Shown here: piece after piece, positions 1 to 8,507 of the stretch
Position numbering within the stretch: position 1 is the first letter of the stretch
Layout: each line of letters begins with the position of its first letter
NCBI GenBank assembly: GCA_019637155.1
Contig: JAHBWE010000005.1
Location: forward strand, 310,001-374,000
Length of the DNA: 64,000 nt
DNA from: Labilithrix sp.
Lineage (GTDB): Bacteria; Myxococcota_A; Polyangia; Polyangiales; Polyangiaceae
Direction of reading: 5' to 3'
Notes under the pieces: generated by a model
What the model was told of the DNA's origin: nothing
Database searches by the model: none
Seen by the model: the letters and a program-made list of their open reading frames with translations, nothing else
Made by a program: the position numbers and the translations under genes

Positions 1-1
1 G

Positions 2-157
2 CTCGGGTTCGAGCCGGACGAGCTCCGCCGCTTCGCGCGCGAAGCGGGCCTCTGTGACATCGACGTGATTCGACTGCCCGCCGCGTGGTGCGGGAAGGGC
101 AAAGACGCTCACCTGCCGTGGCAGGTGCTGATCGGGAAAAGGAAAGACAAGCCATGA
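2..157 (+). CDS. SAM-dependent methyltransferase, C-terminal fragment (5' end outside window)
   Basis: Frame 2 is open from the window edge to a TGA at 155-157 and gives about 51 residues ending in a basic GKRKDKP tail. The segment reads like the last strand and tail of the ArsR-type/class I methyltransferase that is commonly found just upstream of ahcY (pattern [17 protein letters not shown], then a strand and a terminal basic tail). Its stop codon overlaps the ahcY start in an ATGA arrangement, so the two are probably translationally coupled: the methyltransferase makes S-adenosylhomocysteine and AhcY removes it. Only the C-terminus is visible, so the substrate and the presence of an N-terminal HTH cannot be judged. 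Confidence 0.6.
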   Translation, partial: LGFEPDELRRFAREAGLCDIDVIRLPAAWCGKGKDAHLPWQVLIGKRKDKP

Positions 158-1467
158 GCAACACGAACTACAAGGTCGCCGACATCAAGCTCGCTGACTG
201 GGGCCGCAAGGAGATCGAGATCGCCGAGAGCGAGATGCCCGGCCTCATGGCGATCCGCAAGGAGTACGGCCCGTCGCAGCCGCTCAAGGGCGCGCGCATC
301 GCGGGCTGCCTCCACATGACGATCCAGACCGCGGTCCTCATCGAGACGCTCACCGCGCTCGGCGCCGAGGTCACCTGGACCTCGTGCAACATCTTCTCGA
401 CGCAGGACCACGCCGCGGCCGCGATCGCGGTCACCGGCGTCCCCGTGTTCGCGTGGAAGGGCGAGACCGAGGCCGAGTACGAGCAGTGCATCGAGATGCA
501 GCTCAAGGCCTTCAAGGACGGCAAGGGCCCGAACATGATCCTCGACGACGGCGGCGATCTCACGATCATCGCGCACGAGAAGCACCCCGCGCTCTTCGAC
601 GGTCCGGACGGCATCAAGGGCATCTCGGAGGAGACGACGACGGGCGTGCACCGCCTCTACGAGATGGCGAAGAAGGGCACGCTCAAGGTCCCCGCCTTCA
701 ACGTCAACGACTCCGTCACGAAGTCGAAGTTCGACAACCTCTACGGCTGCCGCGAGTCGCTCGGCGACGGCCTCAAGCGCGCCACCGGCGTCATGTTCGC
801 GGGCAAGGTCGCGGTCGTCGCGGGCTACGGCGACGTCGGCAAGGGCTGCTGCCAGGCGCTCCGCGGCCTCGGCGCGCGCGTCCTCGTCACCGAGGTCGAC
901 CCGATCTGCGCGCTCCAGGCCTCGATGGAGGGCTACCAGGTCACGACGATGGAGGAGGCGGCGCCGCAGGCCGACATCATCGTCACCGCGACGGGCTGCT
1001 CCGGCATCGTTCGCCCCGAGCACATGAAGGCGATGAAGGACCAGGCCATCCTCTGCAACATCGGCCACTTCGACTGCGAGATCGACGTCGCCTGGCTCGA
1101 GAAGAACCCCGAGATCAAGGAGGTCAACATCAAGCCGCAGGTCGACCAGTTCGTCTTCCCGGACGGCAAGCGCCTCACGCTCCTCGCGCGCGGCCGCCTC
1201 GTGAACCTCGGCTGCGCGAACGGCCACCCGTCGTTCGTGATGAGCTCCTCGTTCTCGAACCAGACCCTCGCGCAGATCGAGCTCTGGAAGAACTCCTCGA
1301 AGTACGAGAAGAAGGTCTACACCCTCCCGAAGCTGCTCGACGAGAAGGTCGCCGCCTTCCACCTCGGCAAGCTCGGCGTGAAGCTCACGAAGCTCACCGC
1401 GGACCAGGCGAAGTACCTCGGCGTCTCGGTCGAGGGCCCCTTCAAGCCCGAGCACTACCGGTACTGA
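154..1467 (+). CDS. ahcY: adenosylhomocysteinase (S-adenosyl-L-homocysteine hydrolase)
   Basis: This 437-residue protein reversibly hydrolyses S-adenosylhomocysteine to adenosine and homocysteine in the cytosol and so relieves product inhibition of methyltransferases. The NAD-binding Rossmann segment is clear ([20 protein letters not shown], about residues 230-250), as are the N-terminal substrate block ([16 protein letters not shown]) and the diagnostic C-terminus FKPEHYRY that reaches the neighbouring subunit. The ATG at 154 is preferred over the longer in-frame reading from 85, because it has a purine-rich GGAAAGA upstream and overlaps the stop of the preceding methyltransferase by 4 nt. 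Length fits the bacterial family. A GC-rich hairpin follows the stop. Confidence 0.97.
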   Translation: MSNTNYKVADIKLADWGRKEIEIAESEMPGLMAIRKEYGPSQPLKGARIAGCLHMTIQTAVLIETLTALGAEVTWTSCNIFSTQDHAAAAIAVTGVPVFAWKGETEAEYEQCIEMQLKAFKDGKGPNMILDDGGDLTIIAHEKHPALFDGPDGIKGISEETTTGVHRLYEMAKKGTLKVPAFNVNDSVTKSKFDNLYGCRESLGDGLKRATGVMFAGKVAVVAGYGDVGKGCCQALRGLGARVLVTEVDPICALQASMEGYQVTTMEEAAPQADIIVTATGCSGIVRPEHMKAMKDQAILCNIGHFDCEIDVAWLEKNPEIKEVNIKPQVDQFVFPDGKRLTLLARGRLVNLGCANGHPSFVMSSSFSNQTLAQIELWKNSSKYEKKVYTLPKLLDEKVAAFHLGKLGVKLTKLTADQAKYLGVSVEGPFKPEHYRY

Positions 1468-1477
1468 TCGCCGCGCG

Positions 1478-1512
1478 GGCCGGCGTGTCGTCACGGTGAC
1501 CTCACGCCGGCC
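1478..1512 (+). terminator. candidate hairpin terminator after ahcY
   Basis: A perfect 10-bp inverted repeat, GGCCGGCGTG at 1478-1487 and CACGCCGGCC at 1503-1512, flanks a 15-nt loop, 10 nt after the ahcY stop and 27 nt before the next gene. There is no U-tract, so it is either an imperfect intrinsic terminator or a transcript-stabilising hairpin. Confidence 0.45.
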
Positions 1513-1539
1513 GGCGCTGTCACGTGCTATCCCTCGCGC

Positions 1540-2808
1540 ATGCGGCTCCGCGGACTCGTCTTCGAGCGACTCGCGACGTTCGAGCGAGCGGAGGTCAACT
1601 TCTGCGACGAGACGGGCGCGCCGCTCGACGCGATCGTCCTCGTCGGCGAGAGCGCGGCGGGCAAGACGATGCTTCTCCGCACGATCGCGGCGATCCTCGC
1701 CGAGGCGGCGGGCGCCGCGTCGGAGCTCGACGCGAGCGACGTCCGTCGCGGCGCAGAGGACGCGCGCTGCCGCGTCGTCCTCGACGAGGCGATCGACGGC
1801 CAGCGCGTGATCGTGACGCTCGAGAAGGAGCTCCCGCGGGAGGGCTGGAGCCGGCTGAAGGGCCTCCCCGCCGCGTCCTTCGAGCGCTGGAGGACCGCGC
1901 TCGCCACGAGCGCGCCGAACGCGGCGTTCGCGGTCGCGCCGAAAGACGACGGCGACGAGGACGAGGGCGACGAGGACGACGGCGATGACGACACGGGCGA
2001 CCCGCTCGTCGCGTGGGTCGCCGCCGCGCCGCGCGAGCGGGTCGCGCCGGTCCTCGATCGGGTCCTCTGGCCGTATCGGTTCGAGCGGGTCGAGGACGGC
2101 GTCCTCTACTTCGAGACGCCGACCGGCGAGGCGCGCGCGACCGAGCTCGGCGAGGCGTTCGAGTCGGTCCTCGTGATGACGCTCGAGCTCCTCCGCCTCT
2201 CGCACGACCGCGCCGGCGCGGAGCTCGCGTACGTCATCGACGACGTCGACAAGCACCTCCATCCGCGCTGGCAGTCCCGCATCCTCGGCGACTTCCGCCG
2301 CGCGTTCCCCACCGTGCAGATCATCGCGTCGACGCACTCGCCGTACGTCGTCGCCTCGGTCGATCCGTCGCAGGTGTTCCGGATCGAGGACGGCGTCGTC
2401 ACGCGCGTGAGCGAGCGCGTGCAGAAGGGCTCCGCCGTCGCCTCGGTGATGGACGCGGCGTTCGGCGCCCCCGACCTCCCGGGCCCGCGCTGGACGAGCG
2501 CCCCCCCGCGCGCGCTCCGGAGCGAGGTGATCGGCGCGCTGCTCCCCGATCTCGGTCGCGGCTCGGTCGTCTACGTCCTGCCGGAGCCGCTCCACGCGCG
2601 GAGCGCGGTCGACGCCTTCGGCGAGCCCGCGCTCCCGAACGCCGACGCCGTCACCGGCTGGCTCTTCTTCATCGACCGCGAGCCAGGCGTCCCATGGGGC
2701 CACCCCTGCGAATACGTCTTCCGCGCCCCCGACGGCACCCTGACCCGCCGCCGCGCGATCTGGCCCCCGGCGGGGATCGACAAGTTCGTCCCGATCTTCT
2801 GGAGCTAA
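1540..2808 (+). CDS. AAA-family ATP-binding protein (AAA_21/OLD-like ABC ATPase fold)
   Basis: A 422-residue ATPase of the SMC/RecF/OLD-like class. The Walker A motif is GESAAGKT (residues 36-43). The Walker B region near residues 228-243 reads AYVIDDVDKHLHPRW, and an H-loop follows (IASTHSPYVV). The usual second acidic residue of Walker B (DE) is Asp here (DD). A highly acidic linker (about residues 136-155, Asp/Glu/Gly) separates the two lobes. About 150 C-terminal residues after the ATPase core match nothing I recognise; OLD proteins carry a TOPRIM domain at this point, but no TOPRIM signature is visible. It stands alone between ahcY and the convergent acetyltransferase gene, whose 3' end it overlaps by 4 nt. 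The biological role is unknown. Confidence 0.8.
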   Translation: MRLRGLVFERLATFERAEVNFCDETGAPLDAIVLVGESAAGKTMLLRTIAAILAEAAGAASELDASDVRRGAEDARCRVVLDEAIDGQRVIVTLEKELPREGWSRLKGLPAASFERWRTALATSAPNAAFAVAPKDDGDEDEGDEDDGDDDTGDPLVAWVAAAPRERVAPVLDRVLWPYRFERVEDGVLYFETPTGEARATELGEAFESVLVMTLELLRLSHDRAGAELAYVIDDVDKHLHPRWQSRILGDFRRAFPTVQIIASTHSPYVVASVDPSQVFRIEDGVVTRVSERVQKGSAVASVMDAAFGAPDLPGPRWTSAPPRALRSEVIGALLPDLGRGSVVYVLPEPLHARSAVDAFGEPALPNADAVTGWLFFIDREPGVPWGHPCEYVFRAPDGTLTRRRAIWPPAGIDKFVPIFWS

Positions 2809-3284
2809 TCACGCGCGAGGGCCGCGAGCGCGTCGCCCTCGAGCCGGACCGTGAGCCACTCGCGCGTCACCTTCGCGCCGAGCTTCTCGTAGAAGTCGAT
2901 CGCCGGCTGGTTCCAGTCGAGGACTTGCCAGACGAAGCGCGGACACTCGGCCGCCACCGCCGCCCGCGCGAGCGCGCGCATGAGCGCGACGCCCGCGCCG
3001 CGCCCGCGGTGCGCCGGCCGCACGAAGAGGTCCTCGAGGTAGAGGCAGCGACGCCCGCGCCACGTCGAGTAGCTGAAGAAGTAGAGCGCGAACCCGATCG
3101 GCTCGCCGCCGTCCTCGGCGATCAGAACATGGAACGCAGGTTCATCGCCGAATCCGTCACGGAGGAGGTCCTCCGCCGTCGCGACCGCGGCGTCCGGCTC
3201 GCGCTCGTACTCGGCCAGCTCGCGGATCAGCGCGAGGACGACCGGGACGTCGTTCGCCGTTCCGGGACGGACCCTTGCCGCCAC
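2805..3284 (-). CDS. GNAT family N-acetyltransferase (diamine/thialysine acetyltransferase-like)
   Basis: A complete single-domain GNAT protein of 159 residues. It shows the acetyl-CoA pyrophosphate-binding signature RGRGAGVALMRAL (motif A), preceded by the strand YLEDLFVRPAHRG, and the C-terminal WQVLDWNQPAIDFYEKLGA segment typical of the SSAT/thialysine acetyltransferase subgroup. The likely reaction is acetylation of a small amine or amino acid in the cytosol; the actual acceptor cannot be read from sequence. It lies 3 nt downstream of glmM on the same strand and is probably cotranscribed with it. Its stop overlaps the stop of the convergent ATPase gene. Confidence 0.85.
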   Translation of the reverse strand: MAARVRPGTANDVPVVLALIRELAEYEREPDAAVATAEDLLRDGFGDEPAFHVLIAEDGGEPIGFALYFFSYSTWRGRRCLYLEDLFVRPAHRGRGAGVALMRALARAAVAAECPRFVWQVLDWNQPAIDFYEKLGAKVTREWLTVRLEGDALAALARD

Positions 3285-3287
3285 GCG

Positions 3288-4721
3288 CTACGCCCGCGCG
3301 TCCTTCTGCGCCGCGCCGGCGAGGTCCTTCGCCCATATGCGGAGCTGATCCTCGTCCGGACCCTCGAGCATGATGCGGAGCTTCGGCTCGGTGCCGCTCC
3401 AGCGGATCAAGACGCGCCCGTCGTCGCCGAGCTCCTTCGTCACCTTCGCCGTGCTCGCGCTCAGCGTCTTCATCTCGTCGAGCGGCCTCCGCGCCGGCAA
3501 GGTCACGTTCTCGAGGACCTGCGGGACGCGCTCCATCGCCTCCTTCGCGAGCTCCGACAGCGGCCGCCCCGTCCGCACCATGATCGCGAGCACCTGCAGC
3601 GCCGCGACGATGCCGTCGCCCGTCGAGGCGTGGTCGAGGAAGATGAGGTGGCCCGACTGCTCGCCGCCGAGGTTGTAGCCGTTCTTCCGCATCGCCTCGA
3701 CGACGTAGCGATCGCCGACCTGCGTCCGAACGAGCTTCGCGCCGCGCGCCTCCATCGCGCGCTCGAGCCCGAGGTTCGACATGACCGTCGCGACCAACGT
3801 GTTCTTGCCGAGCTGGCCGTCGTCCAGGAGGCGCGACGCGCACATCGCCATGACGACGTCGCCGTCGACGATCTGGCCCTTCTCGTCGATGACGATGAGC
3901 CGATCGGCGTCGCCGTCGAGCGCGATCCCGATCTGCGCGTACTTCTTCACCACCTCGGCGCGCACGTTGTCGGGGTGGAGCGCGCCGGCGTCCTTGTTGA
4001 TGTTCACGCCGTTCGGCTTCACCCCGATCGACGTGACCGATCCGCCGAGCTCGGTGAACACCAGCGGCGCGACCTTGTACGCGGCGCCGTGGGCGGCGTC
4101 GACGACGATGCGCACACCGTCGAGCGTGAGCCCGCGCGGGAACGTCGTCTTCGCGAACACGACGTAGCGCCCGCCCGCGTCCTCGAGCCGCGAGGCCTTG
4201 CCGATGCCGGGCCCGGTCGGCCGCGCGAGCGTCTCGGTCGCCATCAGCCGCTCGATCTCCGCTTCGCGCTCGTCCGGCAGCTTGAACCCGTCGGGCCCGA
4301 AGATCTTGATCCCGTTGTCCTGGTACGGGTTGTGGCTCGCGCTGATGACGATGCCGGCGTCGGCGCGCATGCTCACGGTGAGCTGCGCCACGGCGGGGGT
4401 GGGGATCGGACCGCACAGGATGACGCGCGCCCCCATCGACGTGATGCCGGCCGCGATCGCCTGCTCGATCATGTACCCGGAGAGCCGCGTGTCCTTGCCG
4501 ATCAGGATGCGCGGCACGTGCGCGAACCGCGTGCCCTGCCGCGCGACGTGCGCGACGGCCTTGCCGAGGTTCATCGCGATCTCGGGCGTCATCGGCCACT
4601 CGTTCGCGGTGCCGCGGATGCCGTCGGTGCCGAAGAGCTGCCGCACCGGAGCGGGCTTCGCGGGCGCGGCGTGCTTCTCGCTCGCGCCGTTCGTCTTCGT
4701 GGTCGTCTTTTTCGCTGCCAT
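3288..4721 (-). CDS. glmM: phosphoglucosamine mutase
   Basis: GlmM interconverts glucosamine-6-phosphate and glucosamine-1-phosphate on the way to UDP-GlcNAc, the precursor of peptidoglycan and of the glycan made by the neighbouring locus. The 477-residue protein has the FGTDGIRG start of the fold, the phosphoserine loop [11 protein letters not shown], the metal loop DGDADR and the C-terminal phosphate-binding [12 protein letters not shown]. An extra 28-residue Lys/Ala/Pro-rich N-terminus precedes the conserved domain; no internal Met offers a better start. The gene is followed by the acetyltransferase gene (3-nt gap) and preceded by the YajQ-type gene (4-nt gap), which suggests one operon. 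Confidence 0.95.
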   Translation of the reverse strand: MAAKKTTTKTNGASEKHAAPAKPAPVRQLFGTDGIRGTANEWPMTPEIAMNLGKAVAHVARQGTRFAHVPRILIGKDTRLSGYMIEQAIAAGITSMGARVILCGPIPTPAVAQLTVSMRADAGIVISASHNPYQDNGIKIFGPDGFKLPDEREAEIERLMATETLARPTGPGIGKASRLEDAGGRYVVFAKTTFPRGLTLDGVRIVVDAAHGAAYKVAPLVFTELGGSVTSIGVKPNGVNINKDAGALHPDNVRAEVVKKYAQIGIALDGDADRLIVIDEKGQIVDGDVVMAMCASRLLDDGQLGKNTLVATVMSNLGLERAMEARGAKLVRTQVGDRYVVEAMRKNGYNLGGEQSGHLIFLDHASTGDGIVAALQVLAIMVRTGRPLSELAKEAMERVPQVLENVTLPARRPLDEMKTLSASTAKVTKELGDDGRVLIRWSGTEPKLRIMLEGPDEDQLRIWAKDLAGAAQKDARA

Positions 4722-4725
4722 CTGG

Positions 4726-5211
4726 TCAGTCCCTGAAGTTGACGAACGAGAGCTCGATGTCGAGGTCCATTCCCCGCACGAGCGCGATCGCTTTCTGGAG
4801 GTCGTCCTTGTTCTTCCCGGTCACGCGCACCTGCGCGTCCTGGATCGCCGACGTCACCTTGAGCTTCGCGTCCTTGATCGCCGCCACGATCTTCCGCGCC
4901 GGCTCGGCGTCGATGCCCTCTTTCACCTTCGCGAGGATGCTCGCGCCGCCCTTCGACGTCTTCCTCGGCTTCTCGACGTCGAGGAACTTGAGGCTCACCT
5001 TCCGCTTGATGAGCTTCTCCTGCAGCACGGTGAGCCCCGCCTTGGCGCGGTCCTCGCTGTTCGACGTCACGGTGATGCCCTCGGCGTTCTTCACGACCTC
5101 GGTGCCGGTGTCCTTGAAGTCGAAGCGCTGCGCGATCTCTTTCTGGGCTTGGCCGAGGGCGTTGTCGACCTCGTGCCAGGGCACCTTCGAGACGATGTCG
5201 AAGCTCGGCAT
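4726..5211 (-). CDS. yajQ: YajQ family nucleotide-binding (putative cyclic di-GMP-binding) protein
   Basis: At 161 residues the protein has the size and order of YajQ/UPF0234: N-terminus [19 protein letters not shown], the RFDFKDT strand, and two alternating ferredoxin-like halves ending ELSFVNFRD. Family members bind nucleotides, and in Xanthomonas a homologue binds cyclic di-GMP and acts with a transcription factor. Whether this protein does so is inference. It is the first gene of a probable yajQ-glmM-acetyltransferase operon and is divergent from accD across about 43 nt. Confidence 0.9.
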   Translation of the reverse strand: MPSFDIVSKVPWHEVDNALGQAQKEIAQRFDFKDTGTEVVKNAEGITVTSNSEDRAKAGLTVLQEKLIKRKVSLKFLDVEKPRKTSKGGASILAKVKEGIDAEPARKIVAAIKDAKLKVTSAIQDAQVRVTGKNKDDLQKAIALVRGMDLDIELSFVNFRD

Positions 5212-5254
5212 GAGAGGGCTCGCAGGATACCAGACATGCTGCTATTTCGACCCC

Positions 5255-6118
5255 GTGAGCGATTGGCCCGACAAAAAGCCCGGCGGCCTCGACGCGAGCG
5301 AGAAGACGAGCTTCGCGAAGGGCGTCTTCCGCAAGTGCGACGGCTGCGGCGAGACGATGGCGGCGGAGGCCTTCGAGAAGAACTTCGAGGTCTGTCCGCA
5401 CTGCGGCCAGCACCACAAGCTCGCGGCCGCGCGCTGGCGCGAGCTCCTCCTCGACGACGGTCGTCTCGACGAGTGGGACGCCGGCCTCATCCCCGACGAT
5501 CCGCTCAAGTTCAGCGACGGCAAGTCCTACCCCGACCGCGTCGCCGCCGCGCAGAAGAACACGCGCACGAAGGACGCGATCCAGATCGGCGCCGCGCGCA
5601 TCGACGGCATCCCGGTCGCCTACGGCGCCTTCGTCTTCCATTTCATGGGCGGCTCGATGGGCTCCGTCGTCGGCGAGAAGATCGCGCGTCTCTTCGAGCG
5701 CGGCGCGGAGCGTCGTCTCCCGGTCGTCCTCCTCCAGACGAGCGGCGGCGCGCGGATGCAGGAGGGCATTCTCTCGTTGATGCAGATGGCGAAGACGGTC
5801 GCCGCGCGCGAGCGCCTCCGCGACGCCGCGGTCCCGTTCATCTCGGTCCTCCTCGGCCCCACCACCGGCGGCGTCGCCGCGAGCTTCTCCTTCCTCGGCG
5901 ACGTCAACGTCGCGGAGCCCAACGCCCTCATCGGCTTCGCGGGCCCACGCGTCATCGAGACGACGATCCGCCAGAAGCTCCCCGACGGCTTCCAGTCGAG
6001 CGAGTTCCTCCTCGACCACGGCATGGTCGACCGCATCGTCCCCCGCGCCGAGATGAAGACGGAGCTCGCGCTCCTCGTGAGCCACCTCAGCCGCGACGCC
6101 CACACCGCCCTCGCGTGA
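5255..6118 (+). CDS. accD: acetyl-CoA carboxylase carboxyltransferase subunit beta
   Basis: AccD with AccA forms the carboxyltransferase that moves CO2 from biotin to acetyl-CoA, the first step of fatty acid synthesis. The N-terminal zinc ribbon is visible (CDGCG ... CPHCG), followed by the crotonase-like core with the conserved segments LLQTSGGARMQEG and GPTTGGVAASFSFLGD. I chose the GTG at 5255 (N-terminus VSDWPDKKPGG, 287 aa); the frame is open much further upstream, but that region is antisense to yajQ. No strong ribosome binding site is seen. The stop overlaps the folC start (GTGA, 6115-6118), the familiar accD-folC pairing. Confidence 0.93.
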   Translation: MSDWPDKKPGGLDASEKTSFAKGVFRKCDGCGETMAAEAFEKNFEVCPHCGQHHKLAAARWRELLLDDGRLDEWDAGLIPDDPLKFSDGKSYPDRVAAAQKNTRTKDAIQIGAARIDGIPVAYGAFVFHFMGGSMGSVVGEKIARLFERGAERRLPVVLLQTSGGARMQEGILSLMQMAKTVAARERLRDAAVPFISVLLGPTTGGVAASFSFLGDVNVAEPNALIGFAGPRVIETTIRQKLPDGFQSSEFLLDHGMVDRIVPRAEMKTELALLVSHLSRDAHTALA

Positions 6119-7278
6119 AGCGCCAACTCGAAGCGCTCTACGCCCGCGTGCCGCTCGGCATGCGCCTCGGCCTCGACGCGATGCGCGAAGCCTGCGCCGC
6201 CACCGCCCACCCCGAGCGCGCGTTCCCATCCGTGCACGTCGCCGGCACGAACGGGAAGGGGAGCACGTGCGCGATGGTCGAGTCGATCGCGCGCGCGGCA
6301 GGCCTGAAGACCGGCCTCTATACGAGCCCGCACCTCGTCCGTTTCGCGGAGCGTATCCGCATCGACGGCGAGCCCATCGACGACGCGTCGCTGGCGGTCG
6401 TGCTCGACGAGGCGCTACGCCACGACATCTCGTTCTTCGAGACCGCGACGCTCGCGGCGTTCCTGGCCTTCCGCGCGGCGAAGGTCGACCTCGCCATCAT
6501 CGAGGTCGGCATCGGCGGCCGCCTCGACGCCACGAACGTGCTCCCAGCGGATACGGTGCGCGCAAGCGCGATCACGGGGATCGCGCTGGACCATCAAGAC
6601 AAGCTCGGCGACACGCTCGCGGAGATCGCGCGCGAGAAGGGGGGGATCGCGCGCCCGGGCGTGCCGCTGGTGCACGGTCCGCTCCCGGCGGAGGCATTCG
6701 CCGCGATCCAAGCGGCGGGCGCGCCGCTCGTCGAGGCGCCACCGTACGACGACCCGATCGGCCTGGCCGGCCCGCATCAGCGAAGCAACGCGGGCGTCGC
6801 CGCCGAGCTCGGCCGCCTCCTCACCCTCACCCCCGCCGCCATATCCCACGGCATCGCGACGACATCCTGGCCCGGCCGCCTCGAACGCATCGCGACGCCG
6901 AAAGGCTCTTTCATCCTCGACGGCGCTCACAACGCGGACGGCGCGGCGGCCCTCGTGGCGGCGCTACGCGGCGAGCCCATCGGCGCAGTGGTGTTCGGCG
7001 CGCTAGCGGACAAGCCATGGCGCGCAATGCTGGCGCACGTCGCGGAGCTCGACGCGCCGCGCTTCTACGTCTCCCCCGCGGGTCGTGCACCCGCCGCGCC
7101 AGCCGAGCTGGCAGCGCTCTATCCAGGCACGCCGTCGGCGTCCCTCCACGATGCCGTCGCCGCCGCCTGCGCGAGCGCACGCGGTCTCCCCGTCGTCGTG
7201 TGTGGCTCGCTCTACCTCGTGGGCGAGGCACGTGCTCGGATCTTGGACCTCGAGCGCGATCCTAGCGTCGCTCTTTAA
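6115..7278 (+). CDS. folC: bifunctional folylpolyglutamate synthase/dihydrofolate synthase
   Basis: FolC adds glutamate to dihydropteroate or tetrahydrofolate in an ATP-dependent Mur-ligase-type reaction. The 387-residue protein has the P-loop HVAGTNGKGST (about residues 40-50), the TSPHLVRFAERIRI block, IIEVGIGGRLDATNV with the metal ligands, ALDHQDKLGDT and the C-terminal ILDGAHN motif. The GTG start at 6115 overlaps the accD stop by 4 nt, so it is probably translated by coupling. It is slightly shorter than the E. coli enzyme but all key blocks are present. Confidence 0.93.
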   Translation: MKRQLEALYARVPLGMRLGLDAMREACAATAHPERAFPSVHVAGTNGKGSTCAMVESIARAAGLKTGLYTSPHLVRFAERIRIDGEPIDDASLAVVLDEALRHDISFFETATLAAFLAFRAAKVDLAIIEVGIGGRLDATNVLPADTVRASAITGIALDHQDKLGDTLAEIAREKGGIARPGVPLVHGPLPAEAFAAIQAAGAPLVEAPPYDDPIGLAGPHQRSNAGVAAELGRLLTLTPAAISHGIATTSWPGRLERIATPKGSFILDGAHNADGAAALVAALRGEPIGAVVFGALADKPWRAMLAHVAELDAPRFYVSPAGRAPAAPAELAALYPGTPSASLHDAVAAACASARGLPVVVCGSLYLVGEARARILDLERDPSVAL

Positions 7279-7287
7279 CCAACTACG

Positions 7288-7323
7288 ATGAGGTGGCCTC
7301 GCTTCGGTGAGCCGGAGCCTCAT
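7288..7323. terminator. candidate bidirectional hairpin between folC and the SGNH hydrolase gene
   Basis: The convergent spacer holds an imperfect hairpin: outer arms ATGAGG (7288-7293) and CCTCAT (7318-7323), and an inner stem CTCGC/GTGAG closed by a TTCG tetraloop with one G-T wobble. There is no T-tract and it runs into the stop codon of the minus-strand gene. This is plausible as a shared terminator but unproven. Confidence 0.35.
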
Positions 7324-8507
7324 GGTGCGGCGAGTCCGGTCCTCCAACGCGCGCAGATCTCGTCGCCCATGAGCTTCGCGGCCGCGGCGTGCCCCATCTC
7401 GTTCCAGTGACCACTGCACTTCGCTCGATTGGGGAGACCATGAAGACAAGCCTTGCTCTCCTTCGCTTGGGCGAGCATCGGCGGGCCGAGATCGAGGTTC
7501 GGAATGTCATGGCGCTTCGCGATCTCGGCGACGCGTATGTCGGGAGCGAACAGGTCGTCGCCACCCACCTGCGCGAGGAAGCGTCGACGGATGTCGTCGT
7601 CGGGATGGATCGCGATGCCGTCCGCGATCGTCGCGATCAGGAGCGAAGAGCGCTTCTCCGCGACCTCCTGCTTCATCCGAATCAGGAGCTCTTCCGTCAC
7701 GCGCCACGCCTCCTCCCATACCGGCGGCAGCGCGGTCTTGAACAGCTCGCCGGGGATACCGGCTTCGAGTACGGTCGGGCTCGCGGTGGCAGCGTCTCGA
7801 GACGCGCGATTCTTCCGAACCCTCTCCGCGAGCTGAGCGGTCCTCGAATGCGGGAGGACGCTCTGCCAGAGGGCACGCGCGCCGGAGAGCCCGGGAGGCG
7901 GCACGAGCGTGAGCGCCCCGTCGCGCATCTCGAAATAGGGGCGGTTCTTGACGGTCAGGTGGTCGAGCTTTGGATGGTTGTCCTGGACATCGTTCCCGAC
8001 GAAGAACGCGAGGAGGACCAGATCGGGCCCGTATTCGAAGGCCTGGTCCTCGAGGCGCAGTAGCTCGTTCGCGGTCCCGTAGGACGAGACGCCGAAGTTG
8101 AGTGTCTCGATGCGGCGGCCGTTTCGCGCAGGACAGCCTTCGAGCTCGCGCTCGAGCAGCGTCGAGAACGCTTTGTCATGGTCGACCTGGAGGGCCTCCG
8201 TATACGAGTCGCCCATGACCGCGATGCGATAGACGCCCGGCGCCTTCGCGATCGCGTGCTCGACGTCGCGCATTCCCGCAGAGTTGAAGGACACGGTCGT
8301 GTCGCCTTCCTCGCGCCAGCGCGTCGTGAGGTTTGCTCTCGCGACCCAGCCGAGGCGGGCATCTTGGCGGTATATCGGGGGGTCTTCATAGCCGACGATG
8401 CGCAGCCCGAGCTCACCGATGACGAGGGTCGTGACGAGCGTGATCGCGGAGATTACGAAGACCTGACGTGCCCGCGCGCGCAGCGCTTTAGTCGAGGTCG
8501 AAGGCAT
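7320..8507 (-). CDS. membrane-anchored SGNH/GDSL-type hydrolase
   Basis: A 395-residue protein with one N-terminal hydrophobic segment (about residues 16-35, VFVISAITLVTTLVIGEL) and a periplasmic-type SGNH domain. Block I is visible as VMGDSYTEALQV with the nucleophilic Ser, a later Gly/Asn block as FFVGNDVQDNHPK, and the C-terminal catalytic His region as CSGHWNEMGH. In this family the enzymes remove or add acyl groups on glycans. It is the last gene of the SxtJ-DUF5989-carbamoyltransferase operon and overlaps the carbamoyltransferase gene by 20 nt, so acylation or deacylation of the same carbamoylated product is likely. The substrate is unknown. Confidence 0.8.
   Translation of the reverse strand: MPSTSTKALRARARQVFVISAITLVTTLVIGELGLRIVGYEDPPIYRQDARLGWVARANLTTRWREEGDTTVSFNSAGMRDVEHAIAKAPGVYRIAVMGDSYTEALQVDHDKAFSTLLERELEGCPARNGRRIETLNFGVSSYGTANELLRLEDQAFEYGPDLVLLAFFVGNDVQDNHPKLDHLTVKNRPYFEMRDGALTLVPPPGLSGARALWQSVLPHSRTAQLAERVRKNRASRDAATASPTVLEAGIPGELFKTALPPVWEEAWRVTEELLIRMKQEVAEKRSSLLIATIADGIAIHPDDDIRRRFLAQVGGDDLFAPDIRVAEIAKRHDIPNLDLGPPMLAQAKESKACLHGLPNRAKCSGHWNEMGHAAAAKLMGDEICARWRTGLAAP

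Noticed and set aside
109-2703. 864-residue open frame on the minus strand across ahcY and the ATPase gene
   Set aside because: It is antisense to two clear genes, is dominated by Arg/Asp/Glu/Leu as expected for the mirror frame of GC-rich coding DNA, and matches no family.
2013-4736. 907-residue plus-strand open frame over the acetyltransferase and glmM genes
   Set aside because: Arg/Leu/Asp-rich shadow of minus-strand genes with unmistakable motifs (GlmM SASHNP and DGDADR).
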